From the NCBI GenBank assembly GCA_013396655.1, contig WBMV01002770.1, forward strand, positions 620,001 through 684,000: DNA of 64,000 nucleotides, given 5' to 3'. Origin of the DNA: Campylorhamphus procurvoides. Taxonomy: Eukaryota; Chordata; Aves; Passeriformes; Dendrocolaptidae. Position numbers and translations under genes: made by a program. The notes beneath the pieces are model-generated. The model was not told the DNA's origin, did not search any database, and was given only the letters and a program-made list of their open reading frames with translations. This document shows, one piece after another, positions 24,044 through 35,284 of this stretch; positions within the stretch are counted from its first letter, which is position 1; every line of letters starts with the position of its first letter.

Positions 24044-26885
24044 GTGAGGTCCCTTCAAAAGAGCCCATTAGCTGCCATGAGAAGAGCCAGCCATTGCAAT
24101 ACCCATTGCTCGAGTCTGTTTGCTTATTTTTCTGTCACTGCATTTGCATTACAATTGTTTATCTTTCCTTACTAGGAACCTGCCACATTGATACTAATGA
24201 ATTAGCAATGTGACTAATCTATCAGTGGCTTTTAACGTGTATTTAAAGGAAGTCAAATGCTTCTGTGTTATTTTGATATTTAACAAAACCAGATTATTTA
24301 CTACTAGGGCATAGTTTAAGTAATTTGGTATGCTCAGACTGTTCCAAACCTGCAACAAACAAGCAGATACTCTGAGGAAGCTTTGAACTCTGAGGTTTTA
24401 ATGCATTGAGAACCATGCATTTTGTGACAAAAAAAAAGGAGAAAGGAGCATGGCAATCAGGTTCACAAGAGAGGCTCTGCTGTTCTTTGTGTTCCCTGTG
24501 AAATACTAAATGTTAAGCTTTGGCTTTGGGTCCCTGTGGGATTGGTCACAGTCCATCTCTGTAGCTGTCTCCAGGCCAGGCTCCAGCAGAGCCAGCAGCC
24601 CCGAGTGTGTGTCCCCTCTGTGCTGTCCCCTGACCTCGGGGGTCCCTGGGGGTGCAGGGAGCCCTCGCTGTGACTGCTCTGCAGGGGTTCACTCTCCTTC
24701 CCCATCACACCGAGGCAGTAAACAGCATTAATGTTTCAGAAAGGTAAATAGCAAATAGCAGCAGCACTATAAACTAAAATGACAGCTTTGGACAGGTGGA
24801 TAACGAGTTTAGGCATTGCTTCCTTAAGTTAAATTATTGCAAGTGACTCCATTGTGTAAGATATGAGAGAGGCATGTATAAATAATATTAAAATATGTTA
24901 TTACAGGATGCTATCCATTATTTCATAGCACTTACATTTGAATGTCCTACTCAACACTGCCCTAAATAGCTTAGTGGGAAAATGTGTGTTAATCATTTAC
25001 TGATTACTAATATATTATTTTTAAGTGACCATAAACCTACAGATATATTTTTTTAATAATGGAAATATGTTCCTTAAGGTACAGACACTATGAACTTAAT
25101 GTAAATTCTATATATGTATAAGTTTAACAAAATTTAGATGTAGTTAAATGTTAATGTTTGTAAAAATCATATATACTAAAACAAAGTGCTAATGCCCTAA
25201 AGAGACCTGTACAACACATTGTGGCATTCAGTAGTAGAAATAAAACCTCATTTTTCTCCCATAATTGGGTTTGCTCCCATTTCCAAGCAACAGACACCAT
25301 TAAAGTCAATGGGAAAAAAAGGTTCAAATTAAAAGTTTCAAATTCAACTTTCATGCACAGTTGATTGGGACATTCGATACATGCAAAGCCACATTCAGTG
25401 TAGCAATGTCCTCTCCCTACTTGCTGAAGATATACACAGGAATAAAATATGTTAGCAAAGATAAAAATGTCAGGAATGTCAATAGGACTTAGAGCTAGAT
25501 TATATATGCTGCAATTTTCAAGATATCCCAAACTGTTTGGGATCATCTCTAATGACAGGCAAAATGCAGAGCTTATCTGAGCAATGACAGGGCCATGGGC
25601 TCACCTGTGATTTACCTGCATGGTATGAACTGAAAGTTGTATTTCTGCTGCTGCAGAATCAAATCAGAAACCCGGAGCAGAGTTACCCCACAAACTCTCT
25701 GTTCTCCTGGCATGGAAAATCCTGCAAACATGGAAAGGCAGTCTCAACTTCTATCTATGAAATAGATTCTCCATGTGGAATAATAGGATGCTGACATAAC
25801 TTTGGGGGTTGTAGAATTGTAATTTTTGAAAATAATTCATGTTTACTCTAGCAGCTTGGAGGAAGATGAAGCAATCAGGGACAGCAGCACCAGCTTCCAG
25901 CTCGGGATATTCCATGCTCATACAATCCTATGAACCAGCACCAAATTACCATCAGCAGGATTTCATTAACTGAGGAACAAATATTAAATTCCCCCCACGC
26001 CCCCTGCCAGGCACTGGATCCCATGGGCTGCCTGTGGAGCTGTTAAAGCTTAGACATTGGAATTTGGGGTCTTGATTAAGAACTTTCTCATCCTACTGAG
26101 CACAACAAGCCTTTCCAGGATAGAGACTGTGCATACCATTAACATCCCTCTCAGACAAGTTCTGGGATGGTAGGAAAAATAATATTGTTATTTTAGGCCA
26201 AATATGGGCTTCTTTTTCACAGCTAAGTTTTCTACAATTCTTTCTTCGTTTTGTTTTTCTTTATGTTCCAAATGACTGTTAGACAAAAGCACCCTTTGGT
26301 GAGCAGCATCTGTTCAGCATATTAGCTCAGTTAAATATTGCCTGATAACTAACACACTTCACATGCTTTCCACAGGCTTTTCTTGAAGCAAACTTTGCTG
26401 CTCCTTGTACTTGAATTTTCTAAGAGGATTTAGAGTATTTCCAGGGAAAAATCCTGAAATGAATGAGAAAATGGCACATCATCTCGACTACATTTCAGTG
26501 TCCTGAAAGTCTTATTACAGCTAAAAATCTAAAACATATCCCCTTTTTTTTTTTTTAATGCACTAATGGATAGCTTAACTAGGTGGCAAAAATACTTAGC
26601 ATTTTACATGCCAGATAAAGCACTGAAATATAAATTAATCAGTGTTAAAAATCATATCTTCACAGATCTCTGTTTCTCTAAGGGAAACTGAGGCAGGAAG
26701 GATGATTTTACTGTGGGCTACCCCATTATTCTTAGAGCCCTTTAGGTTTTTGCAATCCATTTTGGTGACATTAGTAGGGGCAGAACTCAGATGAAAGGCA
26801 GGTACTTGCACCTCATTTGGCAGCCTCAATCCAACAGTGCAGTTTTTATATTCAAATCAATCTTTCTTATTCACATGCCTCACAG
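24044..26885. other. No gene seen
   Basis: AT-rich unique DNA with a GC-richer patch around 24560-24700 and a run of 13 T near 26544-26556. The 131-codon minus frame at 25151-25546 is of chance length. Confidence 0.5.
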
Positions 26886-26984
26886 ATCCCAGAAAGTGCT
26901 TCCTACTGCTACAGAGCTCCTGAAAACAAGAAAGAGCTCATATATGAAAAGGAACCTGTTAAAAAACATGACCAAGTTTCTCAG
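26886..26984 (+). other. Best internal candidate exon, 33 codons
   Basis: The segment is preceded by a pyrimidine-rich tract ending TTCACATGCCTCACAG and followed by TTTCTCAG|GTGAGT, a consensus donor. Its length is exactly 99 bp, so it can be skipped or included without a frameshift. One frame reads IPESASYCYRAPENKKELIY then EKEPVKKHDQVSQ, a charged, soluble-looking, lysine/glutamate-rich peptide. The frame stays open on both sides of the borders, so openness itself is weak evidence. I cannot assign a protein family. It could be a cassette exon of a large gene spanning the window, a non-coding exon, or chance. Confidence 0.3.
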
Positions 26985-29900
26985 GTGAGTGGAGGGCCTG
27001 TGTGGCTCAGGGGAAGGTGACTGAATTTCAGAAAGGTTTAAAGCTGAGACACCTTTTGAATGCAGCCCAAATTCACCGTGAGTGAAAACCATTACCATCG
27101 TATTTGCGCTGAGGTGTGTGAGCTGAATTTGGTGTCTCAATCCAGTGTGTTCAGAGCAGTCACTCGGATCACAAAGTCACTATGACATCTCTCAGGAACT
27201 GGCATTCTTATTGATGGAATCAACAGGATTTAATGGCCATGAAGCCTGAACTACCTGTGCTCACACTCGAGGCATATAGATGAGGCAGGGGATGTTTGTG
27301 CTGTCACTGACTATCCTCTCGCAGCCCGGAGATAAACAGAGGGATTTCAGCTTTCAAGGCTGTCAATCTGGCATCGTGCACAAGGAGGAAATGCACTAAA
27401 AATAAAGAAGGGAGCGGTCCAGCTCCAAACTGCCCTAGTGCTGATGAATGGATGGGGAGACCAGACTTTATATCACTCATGTTTGTTTAAAATAAAAGGC
27501 ACGTGTCACATTTCCAATGTCCTTATTCTCAGTCTGCTTTAAAAGAACCACCTGTATGTGGAGAGAGAAAGATAGACAGAACTGAAATCACTGGCAGTGT
27601 TGAAGTGATACTGGATTGAAAAGATAGAAAGTCTTTGCAGTTGGAAAGCCAAACGTAACATATTTCTGTATTTCAAGCAGCTCAGGCACAACAATCTAAC
27701 CAGAATGAGTGAGGAGTAAAAGCACTTCCACAGTGATGCCTTCAGTAAAATTAGTCATTACAGGTGGGAAACACATTAATGTTTTATTTTTCCTTGACAA
27801 TGCATTCCTATCTATTGACAATTTCATCAGGAAACTTGGTGCCGTTTATTTTGACATTTCATATAGCACCTCCACTTTATAGGAAACATTCAAATGGCTG
27901 CCAATATTGGGGGGGAGAAAAAAAAGAACTTTTATAGTAAAAACTGCTGGGTGAATCTCAAAATTTGGAGACTTCTATTCTTCTACTGCATAAACATCTG
28001 AGAGTGAGGGCTGTACTTTGACAGGATAAGAAGTAAGGCAGCCTGCTTTAGTAATTGAAATGGAAAGAGAAGATCATTCTTTAAGTGCTTGCTTTGCAGC
28101 AAGAATACACTGAAGATTTTTCTCTTGAAACAAAGGGGAGATTAACCACTGGGAAAAAAAGTTTTTGAACAAACTTGCAAGAAAATGTCCACAGTCCCAG
28201 CACTTGAGTTGAGACCCAAGTCAGGAATTTCATAGGAAGTCATGAGATGGAAGGGGAAAGAACTACCAGCCACTTCATTTTCTTTACAGCTTAATGGGGC
28301 AGACAGTCTCAAAATATATTTCTTTGCAGTGCTGGTACAACCTCTGAAAACAAAAATACAAAAGTGTTATAAGGGACTTTTCCTCCTATAATTACTGGCT
28401 TACTTAGAAAACAACATAACAGGAATATCAAAGGAAGATATTTGTCAAGATTAGTACTACAACCCTCCTTTTCAAGGCCAGGAAGTTTCTTTCATTTATA
28501 TGAGTTCGAAGCAGGCTTATTTTCTTTCTTTTTTAATTACAACACTAATTTCAGACACGGGTTGTAACTTATCTGCAGAATATCCTAATTACTAATAAAC
28601 CAGAATCTTCTAAAATTTATCACATTTTAATCAGAGTCAACACAATGAATAAAATCTCCTCCCCTACTGCATTTCTTTTGGTTCCACAGTAACCAGCATG
28701 ATTTCTGAGTAAGGAAAGACATTTTGCCCTTATTAAGCAGGAATTATGATCCCACCTGTGTGAGTTACAGGATTAGATTCCACAGAGTTTTCGTGGTGCT
28801 CTAAAGGATAAAAAGACATTAGTAGAAATCAATGGATACCACGGCACCAAATGATGCACTTTAGAAAGGTCATTTTATAGCAGCGAGTAAAACATGGATT
28901 TCATCCCTTGGTTATCCTCTGATATATGTTCTCCTTCAGGAGCTCTTAGGAAAACAAAGAGGAACCAGCTCATAATTGTCAGTGGCAGTAAGGAACAGCA
29001 CAGGTCAAGAGTTCAGGTTTGGGTTCAAGTTCACTCCCTAAAGTCAAACAAAGTCAAAATGGTCATTGCAACTATGGGTTTATTTTATTTTAAACCACAC
29101 TAGTGAGGAAAATGTCCCCTTTGGTGGAAGTTACTTTACAAAACATTACATTTATCTGTAACATATGTATATGCTAAGAATACATATACATATGTATACA
29201 CTGCTCCCTTGCTGCTCGTCAGTCATTGCCCTGGGACAGCCTTCAGCAGAATCCTGTATTTTTAAATATTGCATTATACCAGTTTATCTTCTCCCTAATA
29301 AACATCATCTCTGAAAGGTTCCCTGAATCCAGTACAGAGATTGAAACTGGACTGAATGGTGCATGTTTGATAATGTACAACTAAAATACCAACAAAGAGA
29401 CGTACATATAATGCTTTTTGGTTTTCAGGGGCAAATTAATTATATCTGAAGCAACAATGCAAAGCCTATATTTCAGTTGGCTGCCTTCAGAAACTGCTGT
29501 AGTGGTTGCACATAAGTAAATTAAGGTTTCTGATGTAAATGTTACTAAAGTCTATACCATATTTGTGCTAACACAGTGCACTAACAGAGCACAATATCCA
29601 CCTTTCCAGATTGCCAGCATTAAAAAGCTGATAACAATATGTTACCCTGCTTGGTTGTTCTCTAGAGATAAAACTAAGAAATTATTCTTGCAACACCTCA
29701 GAGGGTAGAAAATATTTCTGTTTCATGACGAATGTTTATACAATTCCACCTGAGTAAAATAAACCAGGGTACATACATGCACAAGAGTCATGCCAGTGGA
29801 GGATGGATCCATCCTTAAACAGGACAGTGGCTGGATCCTGATGAGTTGCTGAGGATGTCAATAGAATTTCAGAGGCACTGCTAGGTTTAAATGGGTGTGT

Positions 29901-31638
29901 AATTAGGAATCACATTATTCCATGGAAGGCTGCCAGCATGGACATGCAGAGAAAGATTCAAAGTCTTTGGCCTGTACTCCAAGACAACAAAACAACTTAA
30001 CAACAAATGACTGTATCCTGCTTGCTTAACTCGGGCTCTTACTTCAGCTCTCAAAAAACAAATACTACATGTTTGTGCCAAATCAAGAAAACTGGGCCTT
30101 TAACAATCCAGAAATATCAGGTGTGCCTTGGTAATCTCTGACCCCTTTTTCCTGTTAAAGGGCCATGGGATTAAGAGCTTTTACCTAAGGTTTACTGGCT
30201 CTTTAGTTTATCATTTTGCTTTATTGGATTATATTTGTATAAGTTTTCTACTAGAGTGCTATGAGGTTGTTAAATATGTGATGCAAAGAAATGGAAGCCA
30301 TTCACCAAGAAACACCATGTTGTTTGGATTTTTAAACTTTTTTGCCTAGTTTTAGAATACATTATATGTTAAATCTATGCTTAATATACACAAAATATAC
30401 TTTTTCAGTATTTATCTGCCACTGCCTTTTGTCTTTACCTTTGTCTGAGCTTTTAAGCTGGTTCAACAATATTCAAACACAATACAAAAACTATAAATCA
30501 CTTCCTGTTGTACAATCTCACTGATAGTCTTTACTTCAGTGTTCACTCTGTAATTTTTTTGATCACAAATACTCTGTAGCTCTACAGTCTCACCTGTAAA
30601 CTGCACAGCCAAACCCAGTGCTGCCCAAGGCCTGGGAGGGCTCTCTGTTTCAGTGCACATTATTGGTACATTCTGCAGGAGCTGGGAAACCTTAGGCAGT
30701 GAATTGGACCCATGAAGAGTCAATGCTGCATTCTAAATTTAAATGACCAAAACACTACGGGGTGTAGTTTCATGTCTGCACTTCCTGTGTGAGAATCACA
30801 AAGAATATTCTATCTGAAAATATCCAACAGAGGTTTTTATTCAAATGAATGTGATCCTTATGGGTACAAGCGTTCCAGCCTTGTCCTGCCTTGCCTTCAT
30901 ACTTCAGCTCATGGATGTGACCAGTTAGGCACACCAAACAGCACAATACCAGCCCAGCATAGTTATTCTTTTCTATATAGAGCACATCAAACACACTGAC
31001 CCTGGTGAAGTCAGAGCTGACTGATATTAAATGAGTTTCTCAGGGACTCTGGGATTACAGATCAAGAACCTTCACTAAAGCACCTGGTTTGCCACAGACA
31101 GTATTGGACCTGTGAGAAAAATCTCCAGCCAAGTATTTGATGGAAGCAAATGGAGCTGAAGGAGTGAAAGGGTGACACTGTTCACTGCTGCCATGGCCAC
31201 TGCTCCAGATGTCTTCACTCACTGACCGACCACCACCTTAAAAACAAATCAATTTCCTGAGTACTTAAAGGCACTTCATTAATCCACTGTCTGCAGTATT
31301 GTCCAATAATAACCTTTCCATCTTCCCCACAAAAAATGTAAATATTACTTACTTATGCAGCATGGTTTAAACTTCCATTCATCCCACCTGCACACTCCCA
31401 GCTGTGCAGAGGGCAGGGACAGAGCCTGAGGAGAATTGCTTCTTTCTCCCTCCATACAAGAGGGCACTGCCAGGTTTCCCCCACCACAGAACACGTGTAA
31501 CCTCTGGAGGTGATGAGATGCACAGTGGAATCACTAACTGGCCTGCTGAACACAGTGGCACCAGCACTGATGGAACCTCTAACTTCCACGTACCCACCAC
31601 TTCTCAATGTTCTCACACCAGACCAGCCTGGCAGAAGG
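26985..31638. other. No gene seen; one AT hairpin
   Basis: AT-rich unique sequence. The 13-bp inverted repeat at 29161-29195 is the only structure noted. Confidence 0.55.
29161..29195. repeat. 13-bp inverted repeat, 9-nt loop
   Basis: ACATATGTATATG (29161-29173) and its exact reverse complement (29183-29195) flank CTAAGAATA. The arms are purine/pyrimidine-alternating and AT-rich, so microsatellite-like origin is likely. Confidence 0.93.
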
Positions 31639-31639
31639 T

Positions 31640-31760
31640 TCAAATGAACCCAGCAAACCCACCCTAAGGGGATGTGAAATAATATAAAATCCTGGAGAAC
31701 CAAATCAAACCAGCAAACCCACCCTAGGTGGATGTGAAATAATATAAAATCCTGGAGACC
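31640..31760 (+). repeat. Tandem duplication, 60-bp period, two copies
   Basis: Two adjacent 60-bp units share CAGCAAACCCACCCTA and GATGTGAAATAATATAAAAT at identical offsets, with only a few differences, so the duplication is recent or under little decay. Because 60 is a multiple of three, the antisense frame (31353-31817, minus, 154 codons) carries a 20-residue repeat built on LQDFILFHI.LGWVCW. That repeat follows from the DNA duplication and is not by itself evidence of a protein. Confidence 0.95.
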
Positions 31761-34700
31761 CAAATTCATCTGAACTGAATTCAACCACCTGGGAGGACCT
31801 ACAGATGGCAGAGCCATGCAAAGCCCAACCCAAAGATGCTTTGCTGGATTCTACATGTTGCCTTGAGTTTAGTGTTAAACACACATCCCAGTAAATGCAT
31901 CTGGCTTTGTTTGCCTGTTTTGATGCAGTAAAACATTGAAAATTAAAAAATTGGGCAACAGCAAAAAATAGATTGCAAGCCTTTCATTTACATAAATTGG
32001 AAAATGATCTGAATTAAACAGACGTGGTTTCTCTTTATAGTTGCTAGCATTCTACATGGCTGAAAACTTTCTGCTTGAAGTGGTTTATCATAAATAGACA
32101 TTTCTGAAGGTCCCTCAAGGCAGACAAGTGCACTTCTAGAGAATTAGACACAGCTTTGTTTGAAAGCGGCCTAAATTTCTTTAATTTCAATGAGAGAAAA
32201 ATTGTCAAGGAATATGTAACATCAATTTTTCACTGATCATCTGTGATGGAGTCTGTCAGTAATATCCATTCTTAGTTCAAAGAAAACCAATTTTATTTTC
32301 CATTTTCTAGGCAGAGTCCCCTGTCAGCTCTGGTGCTCGCAGGGATTACAGAGGAGGCAGCAGAGGAGGCAGGTGGGCTCTGTTTGTGCCCAGCAGGGAG
32401 GGCAGGGTCTCTGCAGGTAGCTCTCTTCAGTGGAGCACACATTGCAGGCTCTGAGCTTAAAGGTTCCTTTCCTCACCTGCAGCTCCACCTGCTCTGACCT
32501 GCTCCTCACTGTCCCTGGCACAATGCCATATGGAATTGAAAGCCTTTGTTTAATTCATTGCCACTGCAAAGAAATGGTTTGGAAGTTTTTCAACTGATTA
32601 CAGGGATGCTGGAAGGCAGCTCCCAGTGAAACTGTGGTCCCACCCCAGCCTGTAATGGAGTAGCTGTGCTGACGTTAGTGAAGCTGCTGGAGAAATTCAT
32701 CACTGTAACATAGGTCAGGCCGTGGTCCCTGGGCTCTCTAAGCTGTTGACCTATTCAGAGAAAGGTCAGTTTGCTGTAGAAGACAGTTTATAAGTGGAAA
32801 AGAACCTCACATGCACTGATGCTGAATGCTTTTGATCTGACCAGGAGTATTTCGCTCACACTTGGAGTAACAAAAACACAGGTATTTTGAAGTACATGAA
32901 AGCTGATCTGGTGTTGTGTGAGATTTTACAACCTCAGACACATATCATTAAAAGGATTTAATTTAGCCTTCTCTCCATTACCCTTGAGCAATATCTTTAT
33001 CAGTCTTTTAGAGCAGAAATTTGCACTGCCCAACATCTGCATGTTCTCACACACTTACCTCAGTCGGTGATTTACAGATTTTCTGTGAATTTTGCAAGTG
33101 TGACATGGGCTCTTAGCATTAACCTTGGTTCTAAAAAAAAGAGAGAAAACCCACATCCAAACAGGAAAAAAACCCTGTAATGAGAAACCAAGAAAACTAT
33201 AATGCTTATCTACTTCTCTACACAAAACCTTATCCACACAGAATTGTCCGAGGCCCTGAGCTCTGTTGTTCTCAGTCTTTCAGCAATTTCGTATGCAAAA
33301 TAAGTCCCTGAGATTCTTTCTGCTTAGGATAAACCATTGTGAAATTTGGATATTTCTCTCACATTTTTATGAAGCTGAAATGAAGGGGCTGACAACATAA
33401 CTCACACTATATTGATTCAATGCCAGTGCTGCTTAATGGAGAAGCCGATTCTCACTGAATGTATGACCCACTGATATCCCAAGGCAGTTTTTGTCTCAAA
33501 TACCTCCAAACACACTGAATTATTTAGAGAGCAAAAGTGTTACAAATGCTTGGTACATCTGCAACATCCATACCTATGAGGATAGGTCTCAATATCCACC
33601 CCCACCTTTGTGAACATACATATGCACTGAAATTTGGCTGAATGCCCCACCACCACAGGGCCTTAACAAAACTACAGGTCCTTCAGTCTCTCAGAAAACA
33701 TCACCTGAGGATTCACTGGGGCAAATCATTTAATCTGTAATTTGTTTAACTGTAATGGATTTATAGGGACAAATTTGGTCACTGCTAATCTATTGCTGCA
33801 ATTCGCTGACCCTGTTTATGTCATTAACCACTGCTTTCAAAGGAGCATATTAAGGTATAAAGTATTTGTCTGTGGATAAGGAGTTGCTTCTTTTCTGTGA
33901 AGTATGAAATCTAAGCTTTCCTTAGACATTCAAACAAAGCTTGAAAAGCATCGGCCATGACATTTTGTATAAATATTTTCCAACTGCCCCACGGATTTTG
34001 GCACACATGTGCTCCAGCATTAAGAAATGATAAGAGACTTAAGAACTGATATACTGTGAGAAGATATCTTCTTAAATTCTTTATTCAATCAGCTGTGAAA
34101 CAGTATAATATCTTAAAAGGACACATTTGGTAGCATGAAAGACAAGTGCAGTGAGGCTTGAGCTTGCTAAATTCATTGCATTCTTCAACCTTAGAGCTGC
34201 AAATAGATTATTTTTTAACCTATCAAGAGGAGGGCAGGTACTCTGCAAGCAACGGGCATTGTGAAGCAATTTAAATCATCTCTAGTTGTTAGCTGGTTTA
34301 GTGACTGCAAAACTCTCTGGGTTAAGTTTCTTACAGGCTTTTTGATTTCACTCAGTAACTTCTGGGCTAATAGCTTGCATTTCCAAGCTTGACACAGGCA
34401 GTGCATCCACTGCTCCAAATGGATGTGAAGGCACAGCTTTAGGAAAGCTGGGGACTTGACTTCTGAAGCAGAGCTTGCAGAGGAGGTTAAAACGTGTCTG
34501 TGGTAAAATACAGACATAGCTTTGGCTCTGCAAGCTGCACATCTGCAAAAATACCTTGAAAGGATGTGTGCAGTCTCTGGGAAATCGCTGCAGTTACGTC
34601 ACCAACTCCACCCCAGGCTGTTCTTACATCAAAATGCCTTTTTGACTCTCTCTAGTGTTTTCCTGACCTCTTGCAGCAAGGAGGGATGGAAGCATTATTC

Positions 34701-35097
34701 ATTCTCAAGGTTTGTATCAATTACAGTTATGAAAAGGATTTGGTTTATTTGGAAAACTGTATGAGCTTGTTTAACGTTTCAATGTGGCAACATCTTACTA
34801 TTAAAAAGTTACTGAGATTTGCTGAAGTCCTCAACTTTGCCTGCATTTTTAATTGATGTATATCACTTCTCTTCCTTTGAAACTTGCACTTAGCACACAG
34901 ACAGATGGGTGCACTGAGGCATGATATTAATCAAAGAGAAATCCCAAAATAGGTTGCAGCATACGGGCATCCTGGGCCATCCACGTACTTGGGTGTGCCC
35001 TGCCAATCTGGGCAGAGAGTCTGCAGTCCCCCTGGTTTTGCACAGAGAACCACGCACATTTTCATGCAGATAGAGCGCTTTACATGCTATTTATCAG
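31761..35097. other. Mostly no gene seen; cysteine-rich frame inside
   Basis: Unique AT-rich sequence except for a GC-rich 200-bp island at 32310-32525, described separately. Confidence 0.5.
32324..32521 (-). other. Cysteine-rich open frame, unproven
   Basis: A GC-rich island in AT-rich surroundings. The minus-strand frame is open for about 78 codons back to a stop, has no ATG in the cysteine-rich part, and ends with a TGA at 32321-32323. Its C-terminal part has paired cysteines: CNVC, CPPC, then CLLCCLLCNPC. This recalls zinc-binding or membrane-associated Cys-rich tails, but spacing does not match a family I can name. A GCAG|GTGAGG donor-like site on the minus strand sits within it, and a TTTTCTAG acceptor-like site on the plus strand lies just before it, so the true strand is unclear. 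GC-rich CTG/CTC repetition can create such patterns by chance. Confidence 0.15.
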
Positions 35098-35284
35098 CAA
35101 GGAAGCATCCTTCGTCTGGTCTCCTAATGTGGCTTGTTCTGATGCTGTGGCTTCTGATGCCCAACAGGTTATTGCCTCCATCTGCTCACTTGCAACTGCT
35201 GTGACAAAACCTCTGCTAGGAAGGGACACAAAGGGAACACAATCCCAAGCTTCACACATGAGGAGGAACAAATCTGTCACCCTG
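35098..35284 (+). other. Candidate exon, 187 bp, unproven
   Basis: TGCTATTTATCAG precedes 35098 and CACCCTG|GTAAGG follows 35284. The frame after one leading base is open for 62 codons (KEASFVWSPNVACSDAVASD, then AQQVIASICSLATAVTKPLL...) and has alanine/valine/serine-rich, helix-like composition. A minus-strand frame is equally open here, which weakens the case, and the acceptor is mediocre. No family is recognised. Confidence 0.18.

Noticed and set aside
31353..31817. 154-codon minus frame with a 20-residue repeat as a repeat protein
   Set aside because: The repeat comes from the 60-bp DNA duplication; no signal, family or splice evidence supports translation.
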